Shown here in pieces: positions 26,211-32,041 of a stretch of 32,041 bases of DNA. The position numbers and the translations under genes were made by a program. The notes beneath the pieces are model-generated. The model was not told the origin of the DNA. It did not search any database and worked only from the letters and a program-made list of their open reading frames with translations. The stretch spans positions 1-32,041 of the forward strand of contig CAKZVF010000199.1 of NCBI GenBank assembly GCA_937921995.1, read 5' to 3'. Each line of letters begins with the position of its first letter. Within the stretch, counting starts at the first letter, position 1. This stretch comes from an uncultured Pirellulaceae bacterium (GTDB lineage Bacteria; Planctomycetota; Planctomycetia; Pirellulales; Pirellulaceae).

Positions 26211-27257
26211 ATGCAGCGTCGACGATTGGGCAAAAGCGGATTAGTAGTTTCAGAGATCTGTCTGGGCACGATGACCTTCGGGGCTCAGGCGGATGAGGCC
26301 GAGTCGTTTCGGATTATGGATCATGCCTATGAAAACGGCATCAACTTCTTGGACGCTGCCGAAATTTATCCCGTGCCGCCCAACGCAGAAACCGTCGGCA
26401 TCACCGAAGAGATCGTCGGACGGTGGCTAAAAACAAAACCTCGCCACGCCGTCATCATCGCGACGAAAATCACAGGGGCCGGGCACGGCTGGTTCACACC
26501 GCCTGTGCGTGATGGCATGACGACGCTGGATCGACATCAGATTCGATTGGCGGTCGAACAGTCGTTGACGCGGTTGCAAACGGACTACATTGATCTCTAT
26601 CAAACGCACTGGCCAGATCATGGGATGCGCTATCAGGATACCATGGCTGCGCTGACCGAACTGGTGGACGAAGGCAAAGTGCGTGTTGTTGGTTGTAGCA
26701 ACGAAACATGCTGGGGCGTGATGAAGAGCATTCAAGCCTCCGAAGATTACGGCTTGGTGCGCTATGACACGATCCAGAACAATTTCTCTTTGATCAATCG
26801 GCGCTGTGAAAGCGAACTGGCTCAGGTCTGCCGCAAAGAGAACGTCAGCCTGTTGCCTTATTCGCCACTGGGCGGGGGCGTACTATCGGGAAAATACAAT
26901 ACGGACGACGACGGCTATTCCGATGCTTGGCGATTCACGAACTATTTGGCAAACGGAAATGAGCGACAACAGCGAATGGCCAAACGGTTTGTCAACGACC
27001 GTACGCTGGAGACCGCCAAGCGTTTGACCGAGATTGCCGACCGGCTTTCGATCAGCGTCACGACGCTGGCGGTTGCTTGGAGTAAGCAGCACGATTTCGT
27101 GGCCTCGACGATTATCGGCGTTAGTCAATTTGATCAGCTGGCCGACAATCTCGCCGCCGCCGATCTGGTTCTTGATAACGAAACCATGCAGCAGATCGAT
27201 CAAATCCACGTCGATATTCCGCTAGCGATGACCGAGGATGGTCTGCGGTATTTGTAG
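26211..27257 (+). CDS. Aldo/keto reductase
   Basis: The 348-residue enzyme has the family tetrad by position: D48 (F-L-D-A-A-E-I-Y), Y53, K86 (I-I-A-T-K-I) and H133 (Y-Q-T-H-W-P). The N-terminal G-K-S-G-L-V-V-S-E-I-C-L-G-T and the C-terminal A-S-T-I-I-G-V-S-Q cofactor motif are present. It would reduce a carbonyl with NAD(P)H in the cytoplasm; overall it resembles the E. coli Tas type. The substrate is unknown. The gene starts 86 bases after the selenoprotein candidate on the same strand and may share regulation with it. A REPIN begins 6 bases after its stop codon. Confidence 0.93.
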   Translation: MQRRRLGKSGLVVSEICLGTMTFGAQADEAESFRIMDHAYENGINFLDAAEIYPVPPNAETVGITEEIVGRWLKTKPRHAVIIATKITGAGHGWFTPPVRDGMTTLDRHQIRLAVEQSLTRLQTDYIDLYQTHWPDHGMRYQDTMAALTELVDEGKVRVVGCSNETCWGVMKSIQASEDYGLVRYDTIQNNFSLINRRCESELAQVCRKENVSLLPYSPLGGGVLSGKYNTDDDGYSDAWRFTNYLANGNERQQRMAKRFVNDRTLETAKRLTEIADRLSISVTTLAVAWSKQHDFVASTIIGVSQFDQLADNLAAADLVLDNETMQQIDQIHVDIPLAMTEDGLRYL

Positions 27258-27263
27258 CGCAAT

Positions 27264-27348
27264 GTAGCCTTTCGGTCTCCGAAAGTACACCTCGCGCGCT
27301 GTGGAGCGCAATAGCGCTTGAGTGTTCTTTCGGGGACCGAAAGACAAC
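27264..27348. repeat. REPIN copy 1
   Basis: This is the first of three 85-base copies (others at 28334-28418 and 29110-29194), all in the same orientation. It contains two small hairpins, CTTTCGG-TCT-CCGAAAG at one end and CTTTCGG-GGA-CCGAAAG at the other, which are near-complements of each other, so the whole can fold into one long stem. It differs from copy 3 at a single base (GTACAC here, GTGCAC there). Copies 1 and 2 also share GCAAT just upstream. Confidence 0.95.
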
Positions 27349-27461
27349 CATGGACCAAGCACTGTTAAAAACTCCCAAATTTCTGTGGAACTTTTCGCGA
27401 TTGAGAACGTCAGTTCAACCACTGTGTTCTAAAACAACGTTACCAACGAAGGGGGTGGGCG

Positions 27462-28319
27462 ATGAGAATCATAACTTGGGGTACTTTTGGATTGTTCTTG
27501 GCGATCGTCGCAGCATTGGCATTATGGCCAACCAATACTTGTTTTCGCGTGCTGGACACAGCGATAGCCCAAGAACAGCAAGCCAACGACTCTGGCAATC
27601 CTTTCGACGGTAATAAATCCAAAAAATCTGGTGGTTTACATCAATTAAAGCCCGCTGCGAAGACCACACCAAACGCTGCCATCCCCAAGAAAGCCAGCAC
27701 GCCTGCACAAACGGCTCCCACGGGTTACAGTTACTCTACGCGCAGGGCGCGTGAAATCGAATCGGCCCTGAGCAAGGTTTGCAATCTCGAATACATAGAA
27801 GTGCCTTTCATCGACGTGAAGCGTGAACTTGAAGACGCATATGGCCTCAACATAGTGTTAGATCAATCTGCCTTGGACGATTCGCTTACTGAGGAAGAAT
27901 TGGTTAACGTACAACTACGAGGCATTAGTTTATCAAACGCCCTTCGCCTGATGCTTAGAGATTTCAACGCGACTTACGTTGTCAACAATGGTGTTGTCAG
28001 GATCATTTCGTTAGCCAACGTTACCGATCTTGAGAATCTCTCTCAAAAAATGGTCAATGTCAGTTCGTTGCTAAATCTGATCAACCAAAAGTATGGGCGG
28101 CTCAATTCAGAGCAGCAAGAATCCAACGAGGATTCTCTGCAGAGCGCAGAAACCTTATTGCAACGAACGATCACTAACGTCGTACAGCCGGACATCTGGA
28201 AAGACACGGCCACAATAGACATCATCGGCGGCGTCCTGGTCATGTACGGGCCAGAAGTCTTGTTGGGCGAGGTATCTGATTTCCTCCAAGATTTGGAAGC
28301 TGAACTTAAGGCTCAATGA
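27462..28319 (+). CDS. Secreted protein with a secretin/TonB N-terminus-like domain
   Basis: The 285-residue protein has an N-terminal signal or anchor segment (M-R-I-I-T-W-G-T-F-G-L-F-L-A-I-V), then an alanine/proline-rich low-complexity stretch to about 85. From about residue 95 it resembles the small domain found at the start of secretins and TonB receptors: L-E-Y-I-E-V-P-F-I-D-V, then Y-G-L-N-I-V-L-D, V-Q-L-R-G-I-S-L-S-N-A-L, and Y-V-V-N-N-G-V-V-R-I-I. No secretin channel domain follows, so it is not a complete secretin. The function is unknown. A G-rich ribosome-binding site (GGGGGTGGG) precedes the ATG. It is bracketed by REPIN copies 1 and 2 and ends with TGA. Confidence 0.75.
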   Translation: MRIITWGTFGLFLAIVAALALWPTNTCFRVLDTAIAQEQQANDSGNPFDGNKSKKSGGLHQLKPAAKTTPNAAIPKKASTPAQTAPTGYSYSTRRAREIESALSKVCNLEYIEVPFIDVKRELEDAYGLNIVLDQSALDDSLTEEELVNVQLRGISLSNALRLMLRDFNATYVVNNGVVRIISLANVTDLENLSQKMVNVSSLLNLINQKYGRLNSEQQESNEDSLQSAETLLQRTITNVVQPDIWKDTATIDIIGGVLVMYGPEVLLGEVSDFLQDLEAELKAQ

Positions 28320-28333
28320 GATAGCCCGGCAAT

Positions 28334-28418
28334 GTAGCCTTTCGGTCTCCGAAAGTGCACCTCGCGCGCTATGGAGCGCAATAGCGCTTGAGTGTTCTTT
28401 CGGGGACCGAAAGACAAC
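28334..28418. repeat. REPIN copy 2
   Basis: This 85-base copy differs from copy 3 at one base (GCTATGG here, GCTGTGG there). It starts 14 bases after the stop codon of the secretin-N-like gene and ends 44 bases before the transposase start, so it is the upstream flank of the RAYT gene. Confidence 0.95.
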
Positions 28419-28462
28419 AATGATCAAGGACAACTATAGAATTTAACGATAAAGGAAATTGA

Positions 28463-29113
28463 ATGCTTGGCGAGTGTTTTGACCCCAAGGCTGATTTCCT
28501 GATCCACGAACATTGTCGACCGCACTGGTCACAGGCCGGTGCGGTGGTGTTTATCACCTTTCGCACCACGGATTCAATTCCCAAAGGAGTGCTGGAGCGT
28601 TGGGAGCGCGAGAAGCACGACTGGCTGCGTAGGAAAAGGATCAGTTCAGCAAAACATTGGACGGAAGTCGTTCCAATGCTGGACTCGAAACTTCAGTTGG
28701 AATTCAGGAAGAATTTCAACAGGCACCGGGAAGCTTATCTGGACACCTGCCAGGGCTCATGCGTTCTAGCCCGCAGCGCGATTGCAACCATTGTTTCTGA
28801 TGCGCTGCTTCATTTTGACGGCCAACGTTACACAATGGGCGATTTTATTGTGATGCCCAACCATGTACATTCACTTTGTGCGTTCGCGAGTGAAGAAATG
28901 CTTGTTAAGCAATGTGATTCGTGGCTTTCTTTTTCCGCGCGGGAAATTAATCGCATTTTGGCTAACCAAGGAAAATTCTGGCAACAGGAACCTTTTGACC
29001 ATCTCGTCGGCAGCCCCGACCAGTATGACTATCTGCGAAAGTACATCGCAGAAAATGGCGAAAAGGCAAATCTAAACGCCAACCAATATCTGTACCGCAG
29101 GTACCCAAAGTAG
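28463..29113 (+). CDS. REP-associated tyrosine transposase (RAYT, Y1/IS200-like)
   Basis: The 216-residue protein has the Y1 transposase HUH motif as H134-V-H136 in M-P-N-H-V-H-S-L, the family segment W-Q-Q-E-P-F-D-H-L-V at 173-182, and Y-D-Y-L-R-K-Y-I-A-E-N after it, where Tyr194 is the most likely catalytic tyrosine (Tyr188 and Tyr190 are alternatives). RAYTs nick and rejoin single-stranded DNA at REP hairpins and are thought to move or maintain them. AAGGA lies 7 bases before the ATG. REPIN copies flank the gene at 28334-28418 and 29110-29194, and the last one supplies its stop codon. All key residues are intact, so it may be active. No terminal inverted repeats of an ordinary insertion sequence are seen. 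Confidence 0.93.
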   Translation: MLGECFDPKADFLIHEHCRPHWSQAGAVVFITFRTTDSIPKGVLERWEREKHDWLRRKRISSAKHWTEVVPMLDSKLQLEFRKNFNRHREAYLDTCQGSCVLARSAIATIVSDALLHFDGQRYTMGDFIVMPNHVHSLCAFASEEMLVKQCDSWLSFSAREINRILANQGKFWQQEPFDHLVGSPDQYDYLRKYIAENGEKANLNANQYLYRRYPK

Positions 29114-29194
29114 CCTTTCGGTCTCCGAAAGTGCACCTCGCGCGCTGTGGAGCGCAATAGCGCTTGAGTGTTCTTTCGGGGACCGAAAGACAAC
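29110..29194. repeat. REPIN copy 3, overlapping two stop codons
   Basis: This 85-base copy begins at the last base of the final lysine codon of the RAYT gene, so its TAG at 29111-29113 is the RAYT stop. Its last base is the first plus-strand base of the CTA that encodes the stop of the convergent ABC permease. It thus fills the whole gap between the two genes and probably acts as their shared terminator. Confidence 0.95.
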
Positions 29195-30807
29195 TATGGT
29201 CTAATCTCTATTTCAAGGAGCCAGCATCCCAGCGCAAAGATTGGCAGTGAGAATGCGGCCAGCAGAATAATCGAAAGGTATATCGCCCAAGGCCAACTGC
29301 GGCGCTGAGACAACCACCTTGGCCCGTAGGCGATGCTGCTGATCAACCAGATAAACGGCAACGCCGTCAGCCATCTCAACCAAATAAATGTATCAATCGT
29401 TCCTGAGACCCAGCTTTCGGTTATCGTCACTCCCCCGACAAGTGCAATTACAAGGGCAGCGCCAAGTGCGTAGACCTGCGATCGGAAAACCATCGAACAA
29501 AGTAGAGCTGCACAAAAACCTGTTACGCAGCCTAAGACCAGCTCCACCGCTGGAGGACCATCATATTTATAATCCGACGCAATGGAGTTAAACCGCCAAG
29601 CCATCTCCGATTTGTAGAAAAACGCGAAGCCTGTCAGCAGTAACAAAAGGAGCATCGGCGGAATGATACGCGCGATCAGTAAAGCGATTCCATGCTCGCG
29701 CTGCTGTTGAAAAAACTCGAAGTTGTTGTCCTTTTTATCATGATGCAACGTTAGCCATCCGGCCCCCAATCCAGTCAAGCCCAAGGCAGGCAATAGAGAT
29801 GGCAATACACCGCCCCAAAAACCCCCGTCGAAATTCGCCAAGAATCCGAGACAAGAGCACAAGAAAACGATCAGAAAGAACGAGCAGAAAAGGAATGTAA
29901 GTTTCTGCTGACCAAAGGACTGCCAGAGAAGAGCTCCAAATCGACCGCCACGTGGAAGCCCGAACAACGTCCAATCGCTCTGGCCCGATGGTGCTGTCAC
30001 AACAGCTGTTCCGGCCAAACCGGAACTCATCCCTTCAACAGCAGCCGTCGCACGGCGGGCAAAACCGCTTGGTTGTTTTCGCAGCCACCGCAATGGAAAC
30101 CAGATCGCTCCAATCACCAAAACGGCAAGCGGTGCGGCAAGAAACCCGATTTCCCAATCAAGCACTCGAGAATCGGCGTAGTCATAAAAGTAGACGCCCA
30201 AATTCGCGATAGCAAGAATTGAATAGCAGCTCAAAACCGCAGCCGTTAAAACCGACGTCCAAGATCGCGAACAGAAACAGCATGAGACTAAACTGATAAC
30301 AAGCACAGCGACCGCCCATCCTGCCAATATAGCAATTACAGGCCCTGATTCGGAAAACCGGTTAAAGAGTTCTTCGAGCAGCGTTTCTGGCACCACCTCA
30401 GTTCGAAACTTCACCCACGCACCGACGCCTGCCATTACGGCCTGGACCAAGCAAAACAATGCTCCCGTGACAACGATCATCAGCACCTTCACCGCACCGA
30501 CATGAACGCTGCTCAGCGGCAGATTCATCAAAAAAGAACTTGTCCGGTTCTCGCGCTCCGAGACAAACGAAATAAAACAGCAAACGAAAATGAAACAAAT
30601 ACTTATCGTGACTGGCAGGCTTGCTATGACCCCGTAGTAGTCGCCTTCATCGAAACTCAAGAACCCAAATGTCGTCATCAGGACTAGACTCACAAGCGAC
30701 ATCACAGCAAACGGCGTCAGCAACTCATACCACTGCTTGCGGCATAACGCCCAAGTCGCTGATGAAGGTTTTTCTAAACGAACATCGTTGATGGATGCAC
30801 TATTCAT
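29194..30807 (-). CDS. ABC transporter permease
   Basis: The 537-residue protein has many hydrophobic segments: a first pair at about 35-60 and 68-92, a group through about 105-250, and a second set from about 300 to the C-terminus, roughly 12 in all. The run starting W-Y-E-L-L-T-P-F resembles the entry helix of ABC-2 type permeases. It would form the membrane channel for the adjacent ATPase. Its ATG overlaps the ATPase stop by 8 bases, so translation is coupled. Transport direction is likely export; the substrate is unknown. No ATP-binding motif is present. Confidence 0.88.
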   Translation of the reverse strand: MNSASINDVRLEKPSSATWALCRKQWYELLTPFAVMSLVSLVLMTTFGFLSFDEGDYYGVIASLPVTISICFIFVCCFISFVSERENRTSSFLMNLPLSSVHVGAVKVLMIVVTGALFCLVQAVMAGVGAWVKFRTEVVPETLLEELFNRFSESGPVIAILAGWAVAVLVISLVSCCFCSRSWTSVLTAAVLSCYSILAIANLGVYFYDYADSRVLDWEIGFLAAPLAVLVIGAIWFPLRWLRKQPSGFARRATAAVEGMSSGLAGTAVVTAPSGQSDWTLFGLPRGGRFGALLWQSFGQQKLTFLFCSFFLIVFLCSCLGFLANFDGGFWGGVLPSLLPALGLTGLGAGWLTLHHDKKDNNFEFFQQQREHGIALLIARIIPPMLLLLLLTGFAFFYKSEMAWRFNSIASDYKYDGPPAVELVLGCVTGFCAALLCSMVFRSQVYALGAALVIALVGGVTITESWVSGTIDTFIWLRWLTALPFIWLISSIAYGPRWLSQRRSWPWAIYLSIILLAAFSLPIFALGCWLLEIEIRP

Positions 30808-31783
30808 TGTGCAGCTCCGTTGCTAAATCCACCGCTGGCGTTCGAATGTTCCTTGCATCATCAGGCGAAACCAATTTCGTCGAAGGTCGCGGAACCTCAA
30901 ACCGCATCAACGAGACAAAAATCTCTTCCAAAGATGCCGATTGCACTTCCACGTCCGATACTTCACTCTGGCTGCGGATGTAGTCGATCAATCCGGCCTT
31001 CACGTCGAACAGCATCAGCTGCTGCCGCTTTCGGCCTTGGCTCTCGTGGCTGACAAGGTTACCGATGATGGAACTGTCAAAATCCAAATTGTCTGATTTC
31101 ATCGTCACGATCCAGCGCTCAAAACGAGCCTTCAAACTGGCCAGTTCATCACACGCGACCAATTTGCCTTTGCGAATCACACCGACCCAATCCGCCACCC
31201 GTTCGACTTCGCTGATTTGGTGACTGGACAGCAAAACCGTGCGGCCCTCCGCCGCCACGTCGATCATTGACTCTAAGAAATGCCGCCGGACGATCGCATC
31301 CAATCCCGACGTCGGTTCGTCCAGGATCAATAGCTCGGGTTGATGAGCCATCGACAACGCCAGCGCAACCTTTGCTTGTCCGCCCTTGCTCAGATTTTTT
31401 ATTCTTTGATCAAGCTCTAGATCGAAATTGGAGGCTAATTTATGGAACGTCTGCAAAAACCCCGCGTGGTAAAAACTAGCGGTAAAATGAGCAATCTGCT
31501 TCACCGTCATCCAGCGATAGAGCGCGGGGTTATCCGATACGTAGCCGATGCATCGCCGAATCGCCAAACTGTTTTTCACTGGGTCCATCCCCAGTATCTT
31601 CAACGCGCCTGCGTCTTGTTTCTCAAGCCCCAGCATCGTGCGAATCAGTGTTGTCTTGCCGGCTCCGTTTTCGCCCAGCAGCGCGAACACCACGCCACGA
31701 GGAACTTGGAACGAGACTTCATCCAGCGCTACCGTGCGGCGAAACTTCTTACTGACGTTGGAAACATCGATCACGCATTCCAT
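30800..31783 (-). CDS. ABC transporter ATP-binding protein
   Basis: The 327-residue ATPase has Walker A G37-E-N-G-A-G-K-T-T45, the signature L131-S-K-G-G135 (the usual S-G-G-Q variant reads S-K-G-G-Q here), Walker B L-L-I-L-D-E-P at 151-157 and a switch histidine in L-L-S-S-H-Q-I-S-E. A C-terminal extension of about 90 residues follows. The AGG before the ATG is inside the end of the regulator gene. It powers the permease encoded immediately after it. This regulator-ATPase-permease order is typical of YtrA-type GntR operons, which respond to cell-envelope or antibiotic stress in some bacteria; that is inference here. Confidence 0.95.
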   Translation of the reverse strand: MECVIDVSNVSKKFRRTVALDEVSFQVPRGVVFALLGENGAGKTTLIRTMLGLEKQDAGALKILGMDPVKNSLAIRRCIGYVSDNPALYRWMTVKQIAHFTASFYHAGFLQTFHKLASNFDLELDQRIKNLSKGGQAKVALALSMAHQPELLILDEPTSGLDAIVRRHFLESMIDVAAEGRTVLLSSHQISEVERVADWVGVIRKGKLVACDELASLKARFERWIVTMKSDNLDFDSSIIGNLVSHESQGRKRQQLMLFDVKAGLIDYIRSQSEVSDVEVQSASLEEIFVSLMRFEVPRPSTKLVSPDDARNIRTPAVDLATELHNE

Positions 31784-31786
31784 GAC

Positions 31787-32041
31787 TTACCTTTTCTTTT
31801 TCAGTTTATTCTCAAGTAGCTGACGAATCTCGTCGTCGGACAGTTGACTTCTTCGCGCCTCATCAACGATCGCCGACATTTGTAGCTTTAAAACGTTGCT
31901 GCGGATGGCTTTGCATTTCGAACGCGCCGACGTCGTGACCAGCATTCCCGACCCGCGTACGACCTCCAAAACGCCCTGCGATTGCAAGTCCCGGTAGGCG
32001 CGCGCGACCGTGTTGGGGTTGATCGCCAAATCTTTCGCCAT
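31787..32041 (-). CDS. GntR-family (YtrA-like) transcriptional regulator, truncated at the window edge
   Basis: Only the last 84 residues are certain. The Met at 32041 is probably internal: the visible chain starts in the middle of a winged helix-turn-helix (L-A-I-N-P-N-T-V-A-R-A-Y-R-D-L), and the first helix should lie beyond the right edge. After the wing (V-V-R-G-S-G-M-L-V) there is only a short tail with a basic end (K-L-K-K-K-R), without a large effector domain, which marks the YtrA subgroup. It lies 3 bases upstream of the ABC ATPase gene and is likely to repress this operon. Confidence 0.88.
   Translation of the reverse strand: MAKDLAINPNTVARAYRDLQSQGVLEVVRGSGMLVTTSARSKCKAIRSNVLKLQMSAIVDEARRSQLSDDEIRQLLENKLKKKR

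Noticed and set aside
27264..29194. CRISPR or composite transposon from the three 85-base copies
   Set aside because: The copies are separated by whole genes and have hairpin REP structure; they are direct repeats without insertion-sequence ends.

Overview
The window looks like chromosome of a planctomycete, most likely of the Pirellulales group. The reasons are a DUF1559 protein, a periplasmic sulfatase with a formylglycine motif, a MoxR/DUF58/VWA neighbourhood, an FtsK with long acidic segments, an M50 protease with an oversized PDZ region, and many intergenic inverted-repeat elements. This assignment rests on gene content only. Gene density is high and there is no prophage, integron, CRISPR array, rRNA or recognisable tRNA.

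Layout. 1-542: the C-terminal part of a beta-class DNA methyltransferase that enters from the left, followed by a heptanucleotide tandem repeat. 676-3591 (-): a secreted DUF1559 protein and a CinA-type amidase. 3728-8247 (+): a family 9 glycosyltransferase and the DNA translocase FtsK. 8392-10417 (-): a small membrane protein and a sulfamidase-like sulfatase. 10730-13965 (-): the dxr-rseP pair. 14492-16546 (+): ftsH. 16640-20227 (-): an alpha/beta hydrolase, a BshB1-like deacetylase and a large secreted protein. 20293-21342 (-): a membrane VWA protein, divergent from 21547-23687 (+), moxR and a DUF58 gene. 23817-24378 (-): a toxin-antitoxin pair. 24545-24865 (-): a DUF2007/zinc-ribbon protein. 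25060-26124 (+): a candidate selenoprotein. 26211-29113 (+): an aldo/keto reductase, a small secretin/TonB N-terminus-like secreted protein and a REP-associated transposase. 29194 to the right end (-): a GntR regulator, ABC ATPase and permease operon.

The two most notable items are these. (1) A thioredoxin-like gene is split by an in-frame TGA placed exactly where the first cysteine of a CxxC redox motif belongs. The TGA is followed at once by a perfect two-part stem-loop with an AGGU apical loop, which fits a bacterial SECIS element. I read it as one 354-residue UxxC selenoprotein with a C-terminal domain that resembles methionine sulfoxide reductase A. (2) A RAYT (Y1 transposase) gene sits between near-identical 85-bp REPINs, with a third copy upstream. 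The copies abut stop codons, and one supplies the RAYT stop codon itself. Seven further unrelated inverted-repeat elements occupy other gaps between genes.

Much of the rest is housekeeping: chromosome segregation (FtsK), membrane proteolysis (FtsH, RseP), isoprenoid synthesis (Dxr) and envelope glycan synthesis (GT9). The accessory material is concentrated between about 23.7 and 29.2 kb.
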